Shown: positions 1 through 9,766, counted from the stretch's first letter. The stretch: DNA of 38,197 nucleotides from Marivivens sp. (GCA_030827165.1 JAURFB010000019.1:1-38197); one strand, 5' to 3'. The notes: a model not told the origin generated them from the letters alone. A program made the numbers and translations.

Positions 1-171
1 CTCGATCTCTTTGAGCAACACCATCCTCACATTTGGCAGCCCCCCCGCGTCGACCGTGGCCAAGGCGATCGCGTTGGGATCGTTGGGCTCGGTGGCTTCG
101 GCCTCGTCCAGCCAGCGGCGGGCGATCACAAACGGATCGTCGCCCGAAAAAATACCATCACGGTCGCTCAT
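1..171 (-). CDS. pdxH: Pyridoxamine 5'-phosphate oxidase, N-terminal part (runs off window edge)
   Basis: The minus strand encodes 57 codons from an ATG at 171-169 up to the window edge, so the 3' end is missing from the window. The start reads [14 protein letters not shown] and continues with [20 protein letters not shown], which is the N-terminal region of PdxH, the FMN enzyme that oxidises pyridoxine/pyridoxamine 5'-phosphate to pyridoxal 5'-phosphate in the cytoplasm. The R-M-V-L-L-K stretch is the conserved FMN/substrate-binding strand of the family. A GGGGAG ribosome site lies about 9 bases before the ATG. It is divergent from fabI, an arrangement common in Rhodobacterales. The identification rests on the N-terminus only. 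Confidence 0.82.
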   Translation of the reverse strand, partial: MSDRDGIFSGDDPFVIARRWLDEAEATEPNDPNAIALATVDAGGLPNVRMVLLKEIE

Positions 172-290
172 CTGCGCGCTCTCCCCTTGCCGGTCCGAAG
201 GTTGACGCCGCGTCGCTCTCAGTCTTGAAGCACCCACGCCAATCGCCTACACCGGAACGAAATTGATGCCGAAAGGCAAGGGAGGTTTGG

Positions 291-1097
291 ATGTCGTCAA
301 CTCTGATGCAGGGAAAGCGCGGCCTGATCATGGGGCTCGCCAACGACAAGTCGATTGCCTGGGGCATCGCCAAGGCCCTTGCCGATGCCGGAGCCGAGCT
401 TGCGTTCTCGTATCAGGGCGATGCGCTGAAGAAGCGGGTCGATCCCCTGGCCGAGAGCCTTGGCTCCAAGATTGTTCTGCCTTGCGATGTTTCCGACATG
501 GATTCGGTCGACACCCTGTTCGCCTCGCTCGAGAAGACCTGGGGCGGGCTCGATTTCATCGTCCACGCCATCGGCTTTTCCGACAAGGCCGAGTTGCGCG
601 GGCGCTATGTCGATACCAGCCGGCAAAACTTCCTGATGTCGATGGATATCTCCGTCTATTCCTTTACCGCTATCGTCAAGCGCGCGGCCGCGATGATGCC
701 CGAAGGCGGCTCGTGCCTCACCCTCACCTATTACGGCGCTGAAAAGGTCATGCCGCATTACAACGTGATGGGCGTCGCCAAAGCTGCGCTTGAGGCGTCG
801 GTGCGCTATCTGGCCGAAGATCTTGGCAAGGACGGTATCCGCGTCAACTCGATCAGCGCCGGCCCGATCAAGACGCTGGCTGCCAGCGGCATCGGAGATT
901 TCCGCTACATCATGAAGTGGAACGAGTATAACTCGCCCCTGCGTCGCAACGTGACCATCGAAGATGTCGGCAAGTCAGCGCTCTATCTTCTGTCGGATCT
1001 TGGTTCGGGCGTGACGGGCGAATGCCTGCACGTTGACGCGGGCTATCATGCGATCGGCATGAAAGCGGTCGATTCGCCGGATATCACCAAGGAATAA
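291..1097 (+). CDS. fabI: Enoyl-[acyl-carrier-protein] reductase (NADH), FabI type
   Basis: A 268-residue short-chain dehydrogenase/reductase that carries out the last reduction of each fatty-acid elongation cycle in the cytoplasm. The N-terminal nucleotide-binding segment GLANDKSIAWGIA (about residues 15-27) is the FabI variant of the SDR glycine motif. The catalytic set is visible as Tyr147, Tyr157, Met160 and Lys164 (Y-x6-K spacing), one residue offset from E. coli FabI. Length fits the family (about 260-270). A strong GGAGG lies 5 bases before the ATG. The upstream 119 bp hold a TTGACG at 202-207 that could be a -35, but no convincing -10 goes with it. FabI is the target of triclosan-type inhibitors; no resistance change can be read with confidence. 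Confidence 0.96.
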   Translation: MSSTLMQGKRGLIMGLANDKSIAWGIAKALADAGAELAFSYQGDALKKRVDPLAESLGSKIVLPCDVSDMDSVDTLFASLEKTWGGLDFIVHAIGFSDKAELRGRYVDTSRQNFLMSMDISVYSFTAIVKRAAAMMPEGGSCLTLTYYGAEKVMPHYNVMGVAKAALEASVRYLAEDLGKDGIRVNSISAGPIKTLAASGIGDFRYIMKWNEYNSPLRRNVTIEDVGKSALYLLSDLGSGVTGECLHVDAGYHAIGMKAVDSPDITKE

Positions 1098-1103
1098 GCC
1101 AAG

Positions 1104-1721
1104 GTGACACCGGGCATCTTTGCCTCGATCGTCCTTATTCATCTGGCGGCGGCAATCAGCCCCGGCCCCTCCTTCGTGGTCTCGGTAAGAACCGCGGCGA
1201 CAGAAGGGTTCCGCGTCGCCGTGGCGCTCGCGTTCGGATTTGGGCTTGGCGCGCTCCTCTGGGCAACGGCGGCGATGGCAGGGCTGGCGGTTTTGTTCAG
1301 GCTGGTTCCAAGCCTCTTCATGGCGCTCAAGCTCGTGGGCGCCGGGTTCCTCTTTTACATCGCCTATAGGATGTGGAGCCGCGCAAAAGAGCCGCTCAGC
1401 TTTGCCCAGAGCACCGATCTGCCGCCACGCTCGGCCTTTTCGGCTGCCCGCTTCGGCTTTCTGACCTTCGCCACCAACCCCAAACCGGCGGTGTTCTTCG
1501 GGGCGGTCTTTGTCGGCCTTCTACCGGCCGACATGGCCCTCGGCTGGCGAATCGCCATCCTTGCGGCAATCTTCTTGAACGAAACGCTCTGGTATATCCT
1601 GGTGGCGCGGGTATTTTCGCTCAGGAAGGCCCGAGAGGCCTATTTGAAATTCAAGGCGTGGGTCGACCGCGCTTTTGGCGGTCTTCTGGTCTTGCTGGGG
1701 CTGAAGATCGCTCTGACGTAA
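1104..1721 (+). CDS. LysE/RhtB family amino-acid exporter
   Basis: A 205-residue inner-membrane protein that starts with GTG six bases after the fabI stop, so it is probably co-transcribed with fabI. The N-terminus contains the family signature [17 protein letters not shown] (about residues 19-35), followed by alternating hydrophobic segments consistent with five or six membrane helices. An internal [17 protein letters not shown] segment matches the second conserved half of LysE/RhtB proteins. Members export amino acids such as homoserine, threonine, lysine or leucine, but substrates cannot be told from sequence and I assign none. The length is normal for the family (about 205). Confidence 0.88.
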   Translation: MTPGIFASIVLIHLAAAISPGPSFVVSVRTAATEGFRVAVALAFGFGLGALLWATAAMAGLAVLFRLVPSLFMALKLVGAGFLFYIAYRMWSRAKEPLSFAQSTDLPPRSAFSAARFGFLTFATNPKPAVFFGAVFVGLLPADMALGWRIAILAAIFLNETLWYILVARVFSLRKAREAYLKFKAWVDRAFGGLLVLLGLKIALT

Positions 1722-1732
1722 GGAGTGCTGCC

Positions 1733-2236
1733 ATGACCGACCGCTTGCCCCATGAAAAAGGATTCCATGTCAGCTGGGATCAGATCCATCGCGATTCGCG
1801 GGCGCTGGCCTGGCGGCTCGACGGGCAAGGCCCCGACAATGGCGCCTGGAAGGCCGTCGTCGCCATCACCCGTGGCGGCATGGCCCCGGCAATGATCGTG
1901 GCGCGCGAGTTGGGCATTCGCCTTGTCGATACGGTCAGCGTCAAATCCTACGACCATCAGGACCAGACCGAGGCCAAGGTCTTGAATGCCCCCGACAAGG
2001 ACATGATGGGCGACGGCACCGGCGTCTTGATCGTCGATGATCTTGTCGATTCCGGCAAGACGCTGGAGCTGGTCAGAAGCCTCTTTCCCAGGGCCCATTT
2101 CGCCACTGTATATGCCAAGCCAAAGGGCCGCCCGCAGGTTGACACCTTCGTCACCGAGGTGAGCCAGGACACCTGGATCTTCTTTCCCTGGGACATGGCC
2201 CTGCAATACGTCGAGCCCTATCGCGGCAAGGACTGA
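1733..2236 (+). CDS. gpt: Xanthine (guanine) phosphoribosyltransferase
   Basis: A 167-residue enzyme that joins xanthine, guanine or hypoxanthine to PRPP in purine salvage. The PRPP-binding motif [13 protein letters not shown] lies at about residues 98-110. The C-terminal [22 protein letters not shown] region closely matches E. coli Gpt, including the DTW-x(4)-PWDM segment that binds the purine. I chose the ATG at 1733 (AAGGAG lies about 8 bases upstream, at 1719-1724); an open reading frame extends much further 5' but overlaps the exporter gene. It is about 15 residues longer than E. coli Gpt, mainly at the N-terminus and in a central loop. It follows the exporter by 11 bases. Confidence 0.9.
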   Translation: MTDRLPHEKGFHVSWDQIHRDSRALAWRLDGQGPDNGAWKAVVAITRGGMAPAMIVARELGIRLVDTVSVKSYDHQDQTEAKVLNAPDKDMMGDGTGVLIVDDLVDSGKTLELVRSLFPRAHFATVYAKPKGRPQVDTFVTEVSQDTWIFFPWDMALQYVEPYRGKD

Positions 2237-2239
2237 TCC

Positions 2240-2722
2240 GTGCATCCACTTCCCAAGGCAAGCCCGCTGGTCGAGTGGGCCTATCGCCTCTTCTTGTTCG
2301 GTCAGGGCCTTCTGGGAACTTTTCAGTTTGTCGGAGGCATGGCGCTTGCCCTTGCGCCGACAGGGTCGATCCCGAAGATCGTCGATTGGCTCGTGCGCAA
2401 CGAACTGGCACAAGATCCGACCGATCCCATCGCCAAGATCCTCTTCGATTGGGCGGCGGCCCTTGGACCGGGTGCAGACGGCGTTTATGCGATCTATCTT
2501 CTGGGGCACGGGATTCTCAATCTCTTCGTCGTGACAACCCTCTTTTTCCGGGTGAGATGGGCCTATCATTTCGCAATGACCGTGCTTTGGGGGTTTGTTG
2601 CCTTTCAATTGGTGGAATTCGCAATCCAGCGCGATCCGCTGTTGCTCCCGCTGACGATTATCGACCTGTTGGTCATTATTCTGGTCTGGCTTGAACGGCG
2701 TCAGACACGTGGCAAGGTTTAG
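2240..2722 (+). CDS. DUF2127-like integral membrane protein
   Basis: A 160-residue protein of unknown function beginning with GTG three bases after the gpt stop. It has four hydrophobic segments: about residues 10-38 (ending in an FVGGMALALAP turn), 78-98 (YAIYLLGHGILNLFVVTTLFF), 105-122 and 130-148. The LLGHG-x-LN motif after the second helix and the overall four-helix plan resemble DUF2127 proteins, which are small predicted membrane proteins without a known role. The family call is by pattern memory only. It probably belongs to the fabI-lysE-gpt transcription unit by spacing. Confidence 0.6.
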   Translation: MHPLPKASPLVEWAYRLFLFGQGLLGTFQFVGGMALALAPTGSIPKIVDWLVRNELAQDPTDPIAKILFDWAAALGPGADGVYAIYLLGHGILNLFVVTTLFFRVRWAYHFAMTVLWGFVAFQLVEFAIQRDPLLLPLTIIDLLVIILVWLERRQTRGKV

Positions 2723-2760
2723 GTGAGCACCGTCTAGCAACGGATTGGAAAGACACGGGA

Positions 2761-3954
2761 ATGGACCAAAGAGCAAGAACCAGCACAACCTTCGCCCCGC
2801 CCGTGATGGAGGCGCGTCGCTGGCTTGACGGCGTCACCTTCGCCAAGGATCGCCCGCTGATAAGCGTCAGTCAGGCGGCGCCGGTCGATCCGCCCCCCGA
2901 GGCGCTCCGCCGCGCGATCGCCGACGTGGCGCTGAACGAGCCCGAGGCGCATCTTTATGGCCCCGTGCTTGGCCTGCCCGATCTGCGCGCCGAGATCGCG
3001 GCGCAATGGAGCGCGGGCTATGGCGGCACGGTGCGGGCCGAGCAGGTCTGCATCACCTCTGGCTGCAATCAGGCCTTCACCGCTGCGATTGACACGCTTT
3101 GCACCGATGGTGACGAAGTGATCTTGCCGATCCCATATTACTTCAATCACCGGATGTGGCTCGACATGTCGGGCGTCAAGACGGTCTGCCTGCCGACCCA
3201 TGCGGGGATGATCCCCTCAGCCAAAGATGCCGAAGCCCTGATCACGCCGCGCACCCGGGCCATCGTTCTGGTCAGCCCCAACAATCCCGCAGGCGTCGAA
3301 TACCCGGCCGAGACGCTCCGCGCCTTCCATGATCTGTGCAAAGCCCGTGGCGTCGCCCTGATCGTCGATGAAACCTATCGCGATTTCGACGCCCGCTCGG
3401 GCGCCCCGCATGATCTTTTCGCCGAAGACGATTGGGATCAGACGCTGATCCAGCTCTATTCCTTTTCCAAAGCCTATCGCCTCACCGGCCACCGGGTCGG
3501 GGCGATGGTGGCGAGCCCCGCGCGTTTGGCGGAGGTCGAGAAATTCCTCGACACGGTCGCCATCTGCCCCAACCAGATCGGCCAGCGCGCCGCGCTTTGG
3601 GGGATGCGCCATCTCGGCCAATGGCTCGCAGGCGAGCGGGACGAAATCCTTGACCGTCGCGCCGCGATTGTCGAAGGCTTTCCGCGCCTGGCCGCGCTGG
3701 GGTGGAAACTGCTGGGTCGCGGCGCCTATTTCGCCTATGTCGAACATCCATTCGAGATCCGCTCGGACGAGCTTGCCAAGCGGCTGGTGAGGGACGCAGG
3801 CATCCTCATTTTGCCCGGCACGATGTTCATGCCCGACGATCACCCCGAAGGCGGCCGCCAGCTGCGGATCGCCTTTGCCAATATCGACCGCGCGGGGGTT
3901 GGCAGGCTCTTCGACCGGCTCGAGGAATTTACCAAGTCAAACAGCGGGCTCTAG
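2761..3954 (+). CDS. Pyridoxal-phosphate aminotransferase, class I/II
   Basis: A 397-residue fold-type I aminotransferase. The PLP-binding lysine is Lys237 in YSFSKAYRLTGHRVG. SPNNPAG at residues 172-178 contains the cofactor-contacting asparagine, and Arg369 in QLRIAFAN is the expected substrate carboxylate anchor. VDETYRDF at about residue 203 supplies the Asp that pairs with the pyridine nitrogen. The family includes aspartate, tyrosine, methionine and other transaminases, and I do not assign a substrate. It starts 38 bases after the DUF2127-like gene and may be expressed from the same upstream unit. Confidence 0.88.
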   Translation: MDQRARTSTTFAPPVMEARRWLDGVTFAKDRPLISVSQAAPVDPPPEALRRAIADVALNEPEAHLYGPVLGLPDLRAEIAAQWSAGYGGTVRAEQVCITSGCNQAFTAAIDTLCTDGDEVILPIPYYFNHRMWLDMSGVKTVCLPTHAGMIPSAKDAEALITPRTRAIVLVSPNNPAGVEYPAETLRAFHDLCKARGVALIVDETYRDFDARSGAPHDLFAEDDWDQTLIQLYSFSKAYRLTGHRVGAMVASPARLAEVEKFLDTVAICPNQIGQRAALWGMRHLGQWLAGERDEILDRRAAIVEGFPRLAALGWKLLGRGAYFAYVEHPFEIRSDELAKRLVRDAGILILPGTMFMPDDHPEGGRQLRIAFANIDRAGVGRLFDRLEEFTKSNSGL

Positions 3955-4047
3955 GCCCCGTGGCCTTGCGCCTCGGGCCTTGCCCGCCTATTGAAATGCA
4001 GCCGGCCCGTGGGCCGCAAAAAGACCAGACAGGATAGGGCGCGCACC

Positions 4048-5889
4048 ATGGCCACAAAAAAGGGCAACAAAGTCATTCTCTGGGGCATCGTCGGCCTTCT
4101 GTTCTTCGGGATGGTCGGCTTTGGCGCGACAGGCTTGTCGGGCACGGTTCGCACCCTCGGTTCTGTAGGCGACAAGGACATCGGCCTCAATGACTATGCC
4201 CGCGAGTTGAACCAGCAGATGCGCGCCTACGAGGCGCAAACAGGCGCGCCCCTAAGCTTTGCTGGCGCGCAGGCCATCGGCCTAGATCAAGCGGTCCTCG
4301 CGCAGATGGTCGCCCGCCGGTCGCTCGACAACGAAGTGGCACGACTTGGCCTTTCGGTCGGCGACGAACGCGTGCGCGAGCAGATCCTGCGGATTTCGGC
4401 TTTCCAAGGTATCTCCGGCGAATTCGACCGCCTCTCCTACAAGGCCGCGCTCGAACGGCAGGGGCAATCGGAAGCCGAATTTGAGACCGCGCTGCGAGAA
4501 GAGATTTCCCGCACCCTTCTGCAAGCGGCCATCGTTGGCGGAGTTCCGGCCTCGCCCACCTATTCGAACGTGCTGGCGACCTACCTTGGCGAGCGGCGGT
4601 CGGTGACACGGGCGATGGTGAATGCCACGATCCTGACCGATCTGGTTCCCGAGCCGACCGAGGCCGATCTTATCGCCTATCACGCGGCCCGCCAGGCGGA
4701 GTATACCCGTCCCGAGACCAAAGACATTACCTATGCCTGGCTGACGCCGGATATGCTTCAAGATAGCGTCGAAGTCGATGAAACGGCTCTGCGCGATCTC
4801 TATGGGCAGCGCCTCGATGAATACGTCCAGCCCGAGCGCCGCCTTGTCGAGCGCCTCGTCTTCGGAGATCAGGCCGCCGCCGATGCTGCCCGCGCCGACG
4901 TCGATAGCGGGGCCAAGGATTTTGATACGCTGGTCGCTGATCGGGGCCTTGATCTGTCGGACGTGGATATGGGTGATGTCTCGGAAGCGCAACTTGGCGC
5001 CGCCGGCGCCGCCGCCTTCGCGGCAAATCCGGGCGACGTGGTTGGCCCCTTCGCCTCGTCCTTCGGCCCCGCCCTGTTCCGCGTCAACGCCGTTCTGGCA
5101 GCACATGAGGTCACGTTCGAGGACGCGCGCGACGATCTGCGCGATGAGCTGGCCAATGCCCGCGCCCGCCGGCTGATCGACGATCAGGTGAGCCGTGTGA
5201 CCGATCTTCTCGCGGGCGGAGCGATGCCCGAAGATCTGGTGGAACAGCTTGGCATGGCCCTTGGAACGATTCGCTATAGCCAGGATTCGGAAGACGGAAT
5301 TGCCGCCTACGATTCTTTCCGGGCCGCGGCCGCCGCCGCCCAGCCCGGCGACTATGCTTCGCTTGAAACGCTCGAGGACGGGGGCATCTTCGTTCTGCGG
5401 GTCGACGCTCTGAGCGCGGCCGAGACAATTCCGTTGGAAGAGGTCGTCGATGAGGTTCGCCTCGGAGCCTGGGTCGAAGCAACACATCAGGCCGTGATCG
5501 ACGCAACCAAGGCCCTGGCGGCCAACCTGGATGAAACGGCCGATCTGGCCGCGCTCGGGCTGGAGCCGGTCACCGACAGCCAACTGACCCGCCGCAGCTT
5601 CGTGGCCGAGACCCCTTTCGAGTATGTCAGGACCATTTTCGAGATGGAGCCCGGCGAAATCCGCGTCATGGATAACGGGCGCGAGGCGATCCTTGTTCGA
5701 CTTGAAGAGATATCGCCCCCCGACGCCGATGATCCGGCGCTTGCCGCCGAGCGGATCTCGATCGCCGAACAGGTGACTGCGGGGATCGTTCAGGATCTCT
5801 TTGACGCCTATGTCGGGGTTATCCAGACAGGCACCGAGGTCAAGATCAACCAGTCCGCGGTGAATGCCGTGAACGCCAACTTCCAGTAG
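4048..5889 (+). CDS. ppiD: PpiD/SurA-type peptidyl-prolyl isomerase, membrane-anchored
   Basis: A 613-residue periplasmic folding factor. One N-terminal membrane helix (about residues 9-28, VILWGIVGLLFFGMVGFGA) anchors a long periplasmic part: a SurA-like N-terminal chaperone domain (about 35-170) and a parvulin (PpiC) domain around residues 240-370, where the A-x-F-A-A-N-P-G-D-V-V-G-P stretch is typical. The reading frame is open back to a TTG at 3991, but the ATG at 4048 gives a classic short basic N-terminus (MATKKGNK) before the helix and has AGGATAGGG about 8 bases upstream, so I prefer it. It ends four bases before trpE, the usual Rhodobacterales arrangement, so the two are likely co-transcribed. 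Confidence 0.9.
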   Translation: MATKKGNKVILWGIVGLLFFGMVGFGATGLSGTVRTLGSVGDKDIGLNDYARELNQQMRAYEAQTGAPLSFAGAQAIGLDQAVLAQMVARRSLDNEVARLGLSVGDERVREQILRISAFQGISGEFDRLSYKAALERQGQSEAEFETALREEISRTLLQAAIVGGVPASPTYSNVLATYLGERRSVTRAMVNATILTDLVPEPTEADLIAYHAARQAEYTRPETKDITYAWLTPDMLQDSVEVDETALRDLYGQRLDEYVQPERRLVERLVFGDQAAADAARADVDSGAKDFDTLVADRGLDLSDVDMGDVSEAQLGAAGAAAFAANPGDVVGPFASSFGPALFRVNAVLAAHEVTFEDARDDLRDELANARARRLIDDQVSRVTDLLAGGAMPEDLVEQLGMALGTIRYSQDSEDGIAAYDSFRAAAAAAQPGDYASLETLEDGGIFVLRVDALSAAETIPLEEVVDEVRLGAWVEATHQAVIDATKALAANLDETADLAALGLEPVTDSQLTRRSFVAETPFEYVRTIFEMEPGEIRVMDNGREAILVRLEEISPPDADDPALAAERISIAEQVTAGIVQDLFDAYVGVIQTGTEVKINQSAVNAVNANFQ

Positions 5890-5893
5890 CCTC

Positions 5894-7405
5894 ATGTCGC
5901 TCCTGCCCGATTTCGAGACCTTCCGCGCTGGCTATGAGGCCGGTCAGAACCAGGTGGTTTACACCCGCCTCGCGGCCGATCTCGATACGCCTGTTTCTCT
6001 CATGCTCAAGCTCGCGGGCGCGGGAAAACACGCCTTCATGCTCGAAAGCGTGACCGGCGGCGAGGTGCGCGGGCGCTATTCCATTGTCGGCATGAACCCA
6101 GACCTGATCTGGGATTGCAACGGCTCCACGGCGCGGATCAACCGCACCGCCCGCTATGACGACGACAGTTTCGAGGTTCTGAAAGACGATCCCCTGATCT
6201 CGCTGCGCGCGCTTCTGGCGGAAAGCCGGATCGACCTGCCCGAGGGGCTTCCGGGCGCGTCGGCGGGGCTTTTCGGCTATCTCGGCTACGACATGATCCG
6301 GCTCGTCGAGCATCTGCCCAACGTCAACCCCGATCCCATTGGCCTGCCCGACGCGGTGCTGATGCGCCCCTCGGTGGTGGCGGTTCTGGACGGGGTCAAG
6401 GGCGACGTGATCCTCGTGGCCCCTGCTTGGGCCAACGCGGGCCTCTCGGCCAAGGCTGCCTTTGCCCAGGCCGCCGAGCGGGTGATGGACGCGCAGCGGG
6501 CGCTTGAACGCTCTGTCCCGTCTGCCTCGCGCGATCTGGCAGCCCCCAAGCCACCGGCGCCGCCTGTGTCGAATTTCACCAAGGACGGCTATATGGCCGC
6601 CGTCGAGAAGGCCAAGGATTACATCCGCGCGGGCGACATCTTTCAGGTGGTCCCCGCGCAGCGCTGGACGCAAGATTTCCACGAGCCGCCCTTTGCGCTT
6701 TACCGGAGCCTTCGGCGCACCAACCCCTCGCCCTTCATGTTCTTCTTCAACTTCGGCGATTTTCAGGTGATCGGCGCAAGCCCCGAGATCCTTGTGCGGG
6801 TCTTCGGCAACGAAGTCACGATCCGCCCCATCGCCGGCACCCGTCCGCGTGGCGCGACGCCCGATGAGGACAAGGCCAACGAGATCGATCTTCTGGCCGA
6901 CAAGAAGGAGCTTGCCGAGCATCTGATGCTGCTTGATCTGGGGCGCAACGATGTGGGGCGCGTGGCCAAAGTCGGGACGGTCCGCCCGACCGAGAAGTTC
7001 ATCATCGAGCGCTATAGCCACGTCATGCACATCGTCTCGAACGTGATCGGCGAGCTGGCCGAGGATCAAGACGCCCTGTCGGCCTTTTTCGCCGGAATGC
7101 CGGCGGGCACCGTTTCCGGCGCCCCCAAAGTCCGCGCGATGGAGATCATCGACGAGCTCGAACCCGAGAAACGCGGCGTCTATGGCGGCGGCGTGGGTTA
7201 TTTCAGCGCCGGTGGTGACATGGATATGTGCATCGCCCTTAGGACCGCCGTCTTTAAGGATGAAAAGCTCTATATTCAGGCGGGCGGAGGCGTGGTCTAC
7301 GACAGCGACCCTGAGGCCGAGTATATGGAAACCGTCCACAAGTCGAACGCGATCCGCCGCGCTGCCGAGGACGCGACCATGTTTCGCGGCGACGGCAACC
7401 GCTGA
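5894..7405 (+). CDS. trpE: Anthranilate synthase component I
   Basis: A 503-residue chorismate-binding subunit that turns chorismate plus ammonia (from TrpG) into anthranilate, the first step of tryptophan synthesis. The N-terminal region has FMLESVTGGEVRGRYSIVG, corresponding to the LLES tryptophan feedback motif of TrpE. The catalytic C-terminal domain shows IAGTRPRGATPDED, a LGRNDVGRVAKVG segment, VMHIVSNVIGEL and AGTVSGAPKVRAMEII. All regions are full length. It is separated from trpG by a gene on the opposite strand. Because it starts 4 bases after ppiD, it probably has no promoter of its own, and no leader peptide or attenuator can be placed there. Confidence 0.97.
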   Translation: MSLLPDFETFRAGYEAGQNQVVYTRLAADLDTPVSLMLKLAGAGKHAFMLESVTGGEVRGRYSIVGMNPDLIWDCNGSTARINRTARYDDDSFEVLKDDPLISLRALLAESRIDLPEGLPGASAGLFGYLGYDMIRLVEHLPNVNPDPIGLPDAVLMRPSVVAVLDGVKGDVILVAPAWANAGLSAKAAFAQAAERVMDAQRALERSVPSASRDLAAPKPPAPPVSNFTKDGYMAAVEKAKDYIRAGDIFQVVPAQRWTQDFHEPPFALYRSLRRTNPSPFMFFFNFGDFQVIGASPEILVRVFGNEVTIRPIAGTRPRGATPDEDKANEIDLLADKKELAEHLMLLDLGRNDVGRVAKVGTVRPTEKFIIERYSHVMHIVSNVIGELAEDQDALSAFFAGMPAGTVSGAPKVRAMEIIDELEPEKRGVYGGGVGYFSAGGDMDMCIALRTAVFKDEKLYIQAGGGVVYDSDPEAEYMETVHKSNAIRRAAEDATMFRGDGNR

Positions 7406-7474
7406 CGCGATTTCAGACGAAGGCGACAGGCTTTTTCGGTCGGAAATTGCCTTGAATCAAGACCGTATGGCCAG

Positions 7475-9040
7475 CTATTCGCCTTTCAGGATGGTCGAGG
7501 CCGGCACGATGGCAACCTGCCGCGCGCGATCGGCTTCGCTCCACAGAAGCATCGCTGAAAGTGTTTCGGGCCGCACCCGCGCCAAAAGGACGACACCCGA
7601 TTCCTGTCGTGCCCGGAAGGCCGCTTGATCGAGAAGGCGGCGGATCGTGGTGGCGTCCTGTTCCTCGGCATCCAGTTCGCGATAGATCAGCGCCGCAGGA
7701 ACATCGGAGACGCTTGCCGCCCGCATCGCGCGGTTGAGGCCCTGCGGCACGGCGACCAGACCACGGCCTTCGGCCCCAAGAACAGCCATCAGCTGCGCCA
7801 TCGCCGGATCGCCAGCGGTCGACTCTACCAGCAGAATGCCCACCGCCTCGGGGATCGCGGCAAAAGCCACGGCAAGGGCCGCCTCGACATCGCGGGGGGC
7901 CGTTCCCTGCATCAGATCCAGCCGCACCAGGACCTCGATGCCTTCGGCGCGGTAGGCCGCCGCAAGATCGGCGGCCCCCTCGAACCAGGGATCAACAGCC
8001 ACCGAAACGGGCGCGGAGGATGCCGCAAGGACTTCAGGCCCGCCGGGCATCGAGCCGTCGTCAAGGAACACAATCGAAAGACGGGGCAGATCGGACGGCT
8101 CCGCATAACCCGCGAAATCATCAAGCGCGCGGCCAGTCAGGATAAGCTCGGGCCGCGCGGCCTGCCCTTCTGTCGACTTTGCATCAGGTCGGTTGATCCG
8201 AACCGCGCCCGTGCCTTCGGGCAGGACGGTCGCCGGTTGCCCGCTGAATCCCACCTGCGGGAGGATCGGCTCGCTTGCCTCGGGCAGCGGCTCCGGCTCT
8301 GGCGCGGCTTCTGGCGCGGGGGTGAGATCGACGACAATCTCTTCCTCGGCGGCCTGAGGAGCCTGCGACGCGTCAGCGGCAACGTCTTCCTCGCTCTCAT
8401 CGGGTGCTGGCGGCGCGACAGGCGCCGTGTCGATTGCAGGCGGGCTTGAGCCCGCATCGGGTTCGGCGGGCTGGCCTTGAAGGCTCGGCGCTACGGGGGC
8501 GGCCTCAGTAAAGGTGAGGCTCGGCGTTCCGTCCTCGCTGGCTTCAGGCAAGGCGGCAATCTCGTCAGTGGCCACGACCGGCTGAACGGGCGGCGCGGCC
8601 GGTGCGGTCGAGGCCTCAGCGGCGCTGTCTTCGGTCGGAGCGGATGGCGACCCGCCAATCGCCACCGGCGCTACGGGGGCGAGCGGCGCAACATCTGCGC
8701 CGCCCTCGGATTCGGTTGTCGGATCGGCCATAGCCCCTTCGACGCCCGTGGCGGACGGGGCAGCACCCGGATCGGTTTCAATCCCGCCTTCGTCAAGCGC
8801 CCCAAGTGGCGCGACAAGGCCAATAGGAGCCGCCGCATCGGTGGTTTGGCTGGAGTCTGTCGCCGCCGCGAAAACCGTCTCGGTCGTTTCCGGCTGGCTC
8901 GCTGCCAAAGGAGCCTCGATCTGAGGCGCTTCCGGCGGCTGGCTGCCCGGCGGCTGGGTGCCCCAGATGGCAAGCGCCACCAGGCCGACAAGTCCCAGCG
9001 CCAGACCGTAGGTAATGCCCAGCAGGAAGCCCCTGATCAA
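7475..9040 (-). CDS. Divergent polysaccharide deacetylase family protein with long Pro/Ala-rich linker
   Basis: About 521 residues when started at the TTG at 9040, where GAGGG lies 7 bases upstream; the frame stays open far into trpG on the other strand but has no better start. The N-terminus is a single hydrophobic anchor ([20 protein letters not shown]). A very long Pro/Ala/Glu/Thr-rich stretch (about residues 28-310) follows, then a C-terminal domain of about 190 residues starting near [18 protein letters not shown]. This resembles the divergent polysaccharide deacetylase (COG2861) fold found in Rhodobacterales. The Asp pair is present, but the H-x-P type metal-ligand segment of active relatives (LLHLPMEP-like) reads LVRLDLMQG, so the domain may be inactive. 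It is convergent with trpE and divergent from trpG. Confidence 0.7.
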   Translation of the reverse strand: MIRGFLLGITYGLALGLVGLVALAIWGTQPPGSQPPEAPQIEAPLAASQPETTETVFAAATDSSQTTDAAAPIGLVAPLGALDEGGIETDPGAAPSATGVEGAMADPTTESEGGADVAPLAPVAPVAIGGSPSAPTEDSAAEASTAPAAPPVQPVVATDEIAALPEASEDGTPSLTFTEAAPVAPSLQGQPAEPDAGSSPPAIDTAPVAPPAPDESEEDVAADASQAPQAAEEEIVVDLTPAPEAAPEPEPLPEASEPILPQVGFSGQPATVLPEGTGAVRINRPDAKSTEGQAARPELILTGRALDDFAGYAEPSDLPRLSIVFLDDGSMPGGPEVLAASSAPVSVAVDPWFEGAADLAAAYRAEGIEVLVRLDLMQGTAPRDVEAALAVAFAAIPEAVGILLVESTAGDPAMAQLMAVLGAEGRGLVAVPQGLNRAMRAASVSDVPAALIYRELDAEEQDATTIRRLLDQAAFRARQESGVVLLARVRPETLSAMLLWSEADRARQVAIVPASTILKGE

Positions 9041-9184
9041 CCGATAACCCTCAATCGCCTTGTTTTGCCTGCCAAATGCGGTCCGGACCTTGACGCTACC
9101 CTTGCAACCGGCCCATGTATTAGCCCGGTTATACCCCGAGCGGTCGGCTCGACGGTAGCCCTCAATTTGCCCGCAGGCCATACC

Positions 9185-9766
9185 ATGCTGCTCTTGATCG
9201 ATAACTATGACAGCTTCACCTACAATCTTGTTCACTATTTGGGCGAGCTTGGCGCCGACGTGGTCGTTCGCAGAAACGATGCGCTGACCGTTCAGGACGC
9301 GATGGGCATGCGCCCCGACATGATCCTGCTTTCGCCCGGCCCCTGCGATCCGGCTCAGGCGGGAATCTGTCTTGCCCTCACGCAGGCTGCCGCCGAAAGC
9401 CGCACGCCGCTTTTGGGTGTCTGCCTTGGCCACCAGACCATCGGCGAGGCTTTTGGCGGCAAGGTCGTGCGGTGCCACGAGATCGTGCATGGCAAGATGG
9501 GCATGATGCACCACGCCGGCGCGGGCGTTTTCGCCGGCCTGCCCTCGCCGTTCGAGGCGACGCGCTATCACAGCCTCGTGGTCGAGCGCGAAAGCCTGCC
9601 CGATTGCCTTGAGGTCACGGCCTGGCTCGAGGATGGGACGATCATGGGTCTCCAGCACAAGACGCTGCCGTTTCACGGCGTTCAGTTTCATCCCGAGAGC
9701 ATCGCCTCGCAGCACGGCCACAAGCTTTTGCAGAATTTCCTCGATCTCGCCAAGGAGCCCGCATGA
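9185..9766 (+). CDS. trpG: Anthranilate synthase component II (glutamine amidotransferase)
   Basis: A 193-residue class I glutamine amidotransferase that feeds ammonia to TrpE. The catalytic triad is visible: Cys80 in GVCLGHQ, and His169 and Glu171 in VQFHPES. The N-terminus [22 protein letters not shown] is diagnostic. The ATG at 9185 is the natural start although the frame stays open for hundreds of bases upstream, opposite the deacetylase gene. The 144 bp between 9041 and 9184 must contain its promoter. TTGACG at 9090-9095 is a reasonable -35, but no -10 at proper spacing is better than CATGTA, so I do not call it. It heads the trpG-trpD-trpC-moaC-moeA run and overlaps trpD by 4 bases. Confidence 0.96.
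   Translation: MLLLIDNYDSFTYNLVHYLGELGADVVVRRNDALTVQDAMGMRPDMILLSPGPCDPAQAGICLALTQAAAESRTPLLGVCLGHQTIGEAFGGKVVRCHEIVHGKMGMMHHAGAGVFAGLPSPFEATRYHSLVVERESLPDCLEVTAWLEDGTIMGLQHKTLPFHGVQFHPESIASQHGHKLLQNFLDLAKEPA

Noticed and set aside
4003-4016. CGGCCC-GT-GGGCCG palindrome before ppiD as a terminator
   Set aside because: Stem is short with a 2-base loop, and no T-run follows on either strand; likely chance in GC-rich DNA.
4282-5895. A 537-codon open frame on the minus strand opposite ppiD
   Set aside because: It mirrors the third-base GC bias of ppiD, has no family motif, and ppiD is a clear full-length protein.
5846-7339. A 497-codon minus-strand open frame opposite trpE
   Set aside because: Antisense shadow of a well-conserved gene; the translation is low-complexity His/Gly/Asp-rich without domains.
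9041-9721. Extension of the deacetylase frame back across trpG
   Set aside because: trpG is certain on the other strand; the anchor helix after the TTG at 9040 is the natural N-terminus.
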